This document shows, piece after piece, positions 5,874-7,853 of a stretch of 7,853 nucleotides of DNA; positions within the stretch are counted from its first letter, which is position 1, and each line of letters begins with the position of its first letter. The position numbers and the translations under genes were made by a program. The notes beneath the pieces are model-generated. The model did no database searches. It was not told the DNA's origin and saw only the letters and a program-made list of their open reading frames with translations. The stretch spans positions 1-7,853 of the forward strand of contig VFKU01000928.1 in the NCBI GenBank assembly GCA_009885415.1, in the 5' to 3' direction. This DNA is from Rhodothermota bacterium (GTDB lineage: Bacteria > Hydrogenedentota > Hydrogenedentia > Hydrogenedentales > GCA-2746185).

Positions 5874-6989
5874 TTAGTGGTGGCTAAAGCACCGTTCCAT
5901 GCTAAACACCATCGCCGTCTTGGACTCGTTGCACGAGAGGATCGCGTCGTAGTCGTTCACCGAGCCGCCGGGTTGCACGATTGCGCTCACGCCGTGCTTG
6001 GTCGCCGCCTCGACCGCGTCGCGGAAGGGGAAGAAGCCGTCGCTCGACATCACCGCGCCCTGCATCGTCTCGGCCCCCTTGTATTTCTTCTGCGCCTTGT
6101 GGATGGCCTGCTCGACCGCACCGACGCGATCCTGTTCGCCCGTGCCGACCGCCAGCGTCTGCCCGTTTTTCGCAATGACCACGCCGTTCGAGCGCACGTG
6201 GATGTTCACGTACCACGCGAAGAGGAGGTCGTCCAGCTCGCGCGCGTCCGGCTTGCGCGCGATGTCGATGCGCCCGCGCTTCGAATCGTCCGAATACGCC
6301 GGCGCGAGGTCGGCCACCGACTTCACGCGCGAGAGATACGGCACCGCGAGCACCACCGAGCCGTCGTCGAACACTTTGATCTCGCGCACGTCCGTGCCGT
6401 CGTCCAAATACTTCGGCAACACGCTGAGGTCCGGCAACTTCACCACGCGGATTTCCTTGTTGCGCTTGTAACGATCGCCCGCGTTGAAGTTCGCCAACGC
6501 CTCCGCGCTGAAACCCGGCGCGGCCACGCCCTCGACGATCGTCTGCATGATCGCGTCCGCCGTCGCGCCATCCACCTCGCGGTTGAACGCGACCACGGAA
6601 CCAAAGGCCGCCTGCGCGTCCGCGTCGCGCGCGCGCTCGTAGACCGTCTTCAGGTCGTGCGTGCCCACCTGCATCGCGACGCCGCTCGGGTTGCAATGCT
6701 TCATCACCGCGCACGCCGGCCGCTGCAAGAATTTCAGAATGCCCACCGCGTGGTGAATGTCCTCGAGGTTCGTCTGCGAGAGCCCCGCCTTGCCCGTCTT
6801 TAGCATCTGATACGCGCCCAGCACCAGCCGCCCATCCACCGGCCGGTAAAACGCCGCGGGCTGATGCGGGTTCGTCCCGTAGCGCAGATCCTCCACCTTC
6901 TCGTATTTCCTCCCGAGTATCTCGATCGCCTCAGGGAAATTCCCGAGCTTCTGTGTGCGGTACATCGCTTTGAGGTCTTGCTGCGCCAT
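5874..6989 (-). CDS. purH: Stand-alone AICAR formyltransferase (PurH C-terminal domain only)
   Basis: A 371-residue cytoplasmic enzyme that transfers a formyl group from 10-formyl-tetrahydrofolate to AICAR, giving FAICAR in the penultimate step of purine synthesis. It contains only the transformylase domain of PurH. The hallmark motifs are LRYGTNPHQ (35-43), VMKHCNPSG (95-103) with the catalytic Lys-His pair K97/H98, SNGVVIAKNGQTLAVGTGEQDRV (267-289), SSDGFFPFRDAVE (315-327), VQPGGSVND (338-346) and a C-terminal MVFSMERCFSHH. Bifunctional PurH proteins are about 520 residues, with a roughly 200-residue IMP cyclohydrolase domain in front. That domain is missing here and there is no room for it upstream, so cyclisation must come from another gene. 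The start is ATG at 6989, with GGAG (6998-7001) eight bases upstream. The frame stays open for 49 more codons, but through the promoter and hexamer repeat, which would give an implausible low-complexity N-terminus. The symbol reflects the domain, not full PurH. Confidence 0.9.
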   Translation of the reverse strand: MAQQDLKAMYRTQKLGNFPEAIEILGRKYEKVEDLRYGTNPHQPAAFYRPVDGRLVLGAYQMLKTGKAGLSQTNLEDIHHAVGILKFLQRPACAVMKHCNPSGVAMQVGTHDLKTVYERARDADAQAAFGSVVAFNREVDGATADAIMQTIVEGVAAPGFSAEALANFNAGDRYKRNKEIRVVKLPDLSVLPKYLDDGTDVREIKVFDDGSVVLAVPYLSRVKSVADLAPAYSDDSKRGRIDIARKPDARELDDLLFAWYVNIHVRSNGVVIAKNGQTLAVGTGEQDRVGAVEQAIHKAQKKYKGAETMQGAVMSSDGFFPFRDAVEAATKHGVSAIVQPGGSVNDYDAILSCNESKTAMVFSMERCFSHH

Positions 6990-6997
6990 GAGTCGTT

Positions 6998-7001
6998 CTC
7001 C
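6998..7001 (-). promoter_or_regulatory. Shine-Dalgarno site deciding the AICAR transformylase start
   Basis: GGAG on the minus strand, eight bases before the ATG at 6989. It selects this start over open frame continuing upstream through the promoter and hexamer repeats. Confidence 0.7.
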
Positions 7002-7019
7002 AAATCGCCGAAGCTCCGG

Positions 7020-7025
7020 ATTATA
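7020..7025 (-). promoter_or_regulatory. Candidate promoter (-10) of the AICAR transformylase/hydrolase operon
   Basis: On the minus strand this is a perfect TATAAT, rare by chance in such GC-rich sequence. It is placed so that transcription would start near 7012, about 23 bases before ATG and just upstream of the GGAG site. No convincing -35 box lies 16-18 bases upstream; that position falls in the end of the hexamer array. The promoter may depend on an activator. Confidence 0.45.
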
Positions 7026-7044
7026 GACCGACTCCACGCATTTT

Positions 7045-7074
7045 CGTGCTCGTGCTCGTAATCGTACTCGTGCT
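7045..7074. repeat. Degenerate hexamer array, five units of CGTGCT type
   Basis: Five consecutive six-base units run CGTGCT, CGTGCT, CGTAAT, CGTACT, CGTGCT. On the minus strand they read as alternating GAGCAC/GAGTAC/GATTAC and would encode an acidic-aromatic EHEYDYEHEHE string if translated. They lie upstream of the chosen AICAR transformylase start and are more likely non-coding. The position between two divergent promoters suggests a spacer, DNA-binding repeat or dispersed simple repeat. Function unknown. Confidence 0.7.
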
Positions 7075-7082
7075 CGGGGGTT

Positions 7083-7111
7083 TTGAAGCCCCGATTCCTG
7101 CCGCGTATCAT
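7083..7111 (+). promoter_or_regulatory. Candidate sigma70-type promoter of thrS
   Basis: TTGAAG (7083-7088) and TATCAT (7106-7111) are separated by exactly 17 bases, with four of six and five of six consensus matches. The start would be near 7118, giving a leader of about 60 bases. CGGGG (7075-7079) and CCCCG (7089-7093) form an inverted repeat around the -35 box, a possible operator. No T-box motif or terminator-antiterminator is seen in the leader. Confidence 0.45.
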
Positions 7112-7178
7112 TCTCCAAATCGCGCCACGTGCGCATACTTCCCTATTCTCCACAGACCCGAAGGACCGCACTCCATTC

Positions 7179-7853
7179 ATGGAAACGACGCTCGAAGGCA
7201 TCGACCCGAAGAAAGACAACCCGCTGTACCGCCTGCGGCACTCGCTCGCGCACATCCTTGCGCAGGCCGTGCTCGAGGTCCGGCCGGCCGCGAAACTCGC
7301 CTTCGGCCCGCCGGTGGACTTTGGTTTTTATTACGACTTCGACTTCGGCGACGCGCCCATCGGCGAATACGATCTGACCGATCTCGAAAATCGCATGCGC
7401 CGCATCATTAAGGAGAAGCAACCCTTCGAGCAGTCGCATAAATCGCTCGACGAGGCCAAGCAACTCCTCGAACAAACGGACCAAGTCTATAAAGTGGAAT
7501 ACGCGCAGGAGCTCGTCGAGCTCGGCAAAGCGGGGAAGAGCGGCCTCGGCTTCTACACGAACGGCCCCTTCACCGACATGTGCGAAGGCCCGCATTTACA
7601 ACACACCGGCGAAGTGCCCAAGGGCGCCTTCAAGCTCGACCGCATTTCCGGCAGCTACTGGCGCGGCGACGAGCACCGCCCGATGCTCACGCGCATTTAC
7701 GGCCTCGCCTTTGAGTCCAAGGAAGAAGTCGAGGACTACATCGCCCGGCGCAAACTCGCGCAGGAGCGCGACCACCGCAAACTCGGCGACGAACTCGATC
7801 TGTTTTTCCTCGACGCGGAGGTCGGCGTCGGCCTGCCGCTCTGGATGCCAAAC
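7179..7853 (+). CDS. thrS: Threonyl-tRNA synthetase, N-terminal part, no TGS domain
   Basis: The first 225 residues of the enzyme that charges tRNA-Thr; the gene runs off the window. Residues 15-200 are the N2 editing domain, with HSLAH (21-25) and CEGPH (135-139) supplying the H21, H25, C135 and H139 editing set that clears mischarged serine. LDRISGSYWRGDEHRPMLTRI (153-173) and RDHRKLGDELDLF (197-209) are the SAD and linker signatures. GLPLWMPN (218-225) opens the catalytic domain. The usual N-terminal TGS domain of about 60 residues is absent: the protein begins about 20 residues before HSLAH, and the upstream sequence is promoter and repeat. Cyanobacterial-type ThrRS also lack TGS. AAGGA (7161-7165) is the only ribosome-binding candidate, at 13 bases a little far from ATG. 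The family call is certain; the exact start is likely. Confidence 0.95.
   Translation, partial: METTLEGIDPKKDNPLYRLRHSLAHILAQAVLEVRPAAKLAFGPPVDFGFYYDFDFGDAPIGEYDLTDLENRMRRIIKEKQPFEQSHKSLDEAKQLLEQTDQVYKVEYAQELVELGKAGKSGLGFYTNGPFTDMCEGPHLQHTGEVPKGAFKLDRISGSYWRGDEHRPMLTRIYGLAFESKEEVEDYIARRKLAQERDHRKLGDELDLFFLDAEVGVGLPLWMPN

Larger units (their letters stand above)
6996..7123. repeat. 13-bp direct repeat bracketing the divergent promoter region
   Basis: TTCTCCAAATCGC occurs at 6996-7008 and again at 7111-7123, 115 bases apart. The proximal copy contains the Shine-Dalgarno of the AICAR transformylase. The distal copy has no gene behind it and overlaps the predicted thrS transcription start. Similarity fades outside the 13 bases. 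The pair suggests a local duplication of the ribosome-binding region, or a shared operator, with the hexamer array lying between the copies. Confidence 0.55.

Noticed and set aside
6990..7136. 49-residue N-terminal extension of the AICAR transformylase, including the acidic-aromatic hexamer-encoded string
   Set aside because: It runs through a perfect TATAAT and past a well-spaced GGAG at the internal ATG, and the sequence is low complexity and Arg-rich, unlike any IMPCH domain.
7112..7178. T-box riboswitch in the thrS leader
   Set aside because: The leader is only about 60 bases and shows no T-box consensus, specifier loop or terminator-antiterminator pair.
7143..7595. 150-codon frame antisense to thrS
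   Set aside because: A shadow of the thrS coding frame; no motif or ribosome-binding site of its own.

Overview
The window comes from a GC-rich bacterial chromosome, probably Gram-negative because it encodes a secreted metallo-hydrolase, an anchored exported protein and membrane proteins. Housekeeping genes (a threonyl-tRNA synthetase and an AICAR transformylase) sit between poorly known membrane modules. There are no transposases, integrases, CRISPR arrays, tRNAs or rRNAs. The lineage cannot be fixed from this sequence. A free-standing AICAR transformylase, a ThrRS without a TGS domain, a NosFY-like exporter with a TPR-like partner, and short intergenic hairpin and hexamer repeats would suit a PVC-type or similar under-sampled phylum; that is an impression, not evidence.

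Layout. (1) 29-1907, minus strand: a stand-alone PTS EIIA (PtsN/fructose-type) domain protein, followed 28 bases later by a 465-residue multi-spanning membrane protein. The membrane protein has a large extracytoplasmic domain with a MacB-core-like stretch and a C-terminal membrane half that faintly recalls SpoIIM. (2) 1908-2153: a divergent regulatory region with a candidate promoter on each strand and a GC-rich hairpin plus T tract in the leader of the rightward operon. (3) 2154-4893, plus strand: a tightly coupled three-gene operon of ABC ATPase, ABC-2 permease (ATGA overlap) and an anchored 340-residue TPR-like protein, with Shine-Dalgarno sites placed at or near the preceding stop codons. 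This is the least characterised system here and is probably an exporter with its envelope-exposed partner. (4) 4900-6989, minus strand: a secreted metallo-beta-lactamase-fold hydrolase lying downstream of, and probably co-transcribed with, a stand-alone AICAR formyltransferase. (5) 6990-7178: a divergent promoter region holding a degenerate hexamer array and a 13-bp direct repeat. (6) 7179 to the window end, plus strand: the 5' part of thrS.

The genes form four transcription units: minus, plus, minus, plus. Unit 2 converges on unit 3 with only six bases between the stop codons. thrS and the AICAR transformylase are ordinary metabolism. The EIIA/membrane pair and the ABC/TPR-like operon have no clearly assignable substrate, and their shared neighbourhood is the most interesting part of the window. 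No single wholly novel system can be demonstrated from the sequence alone.
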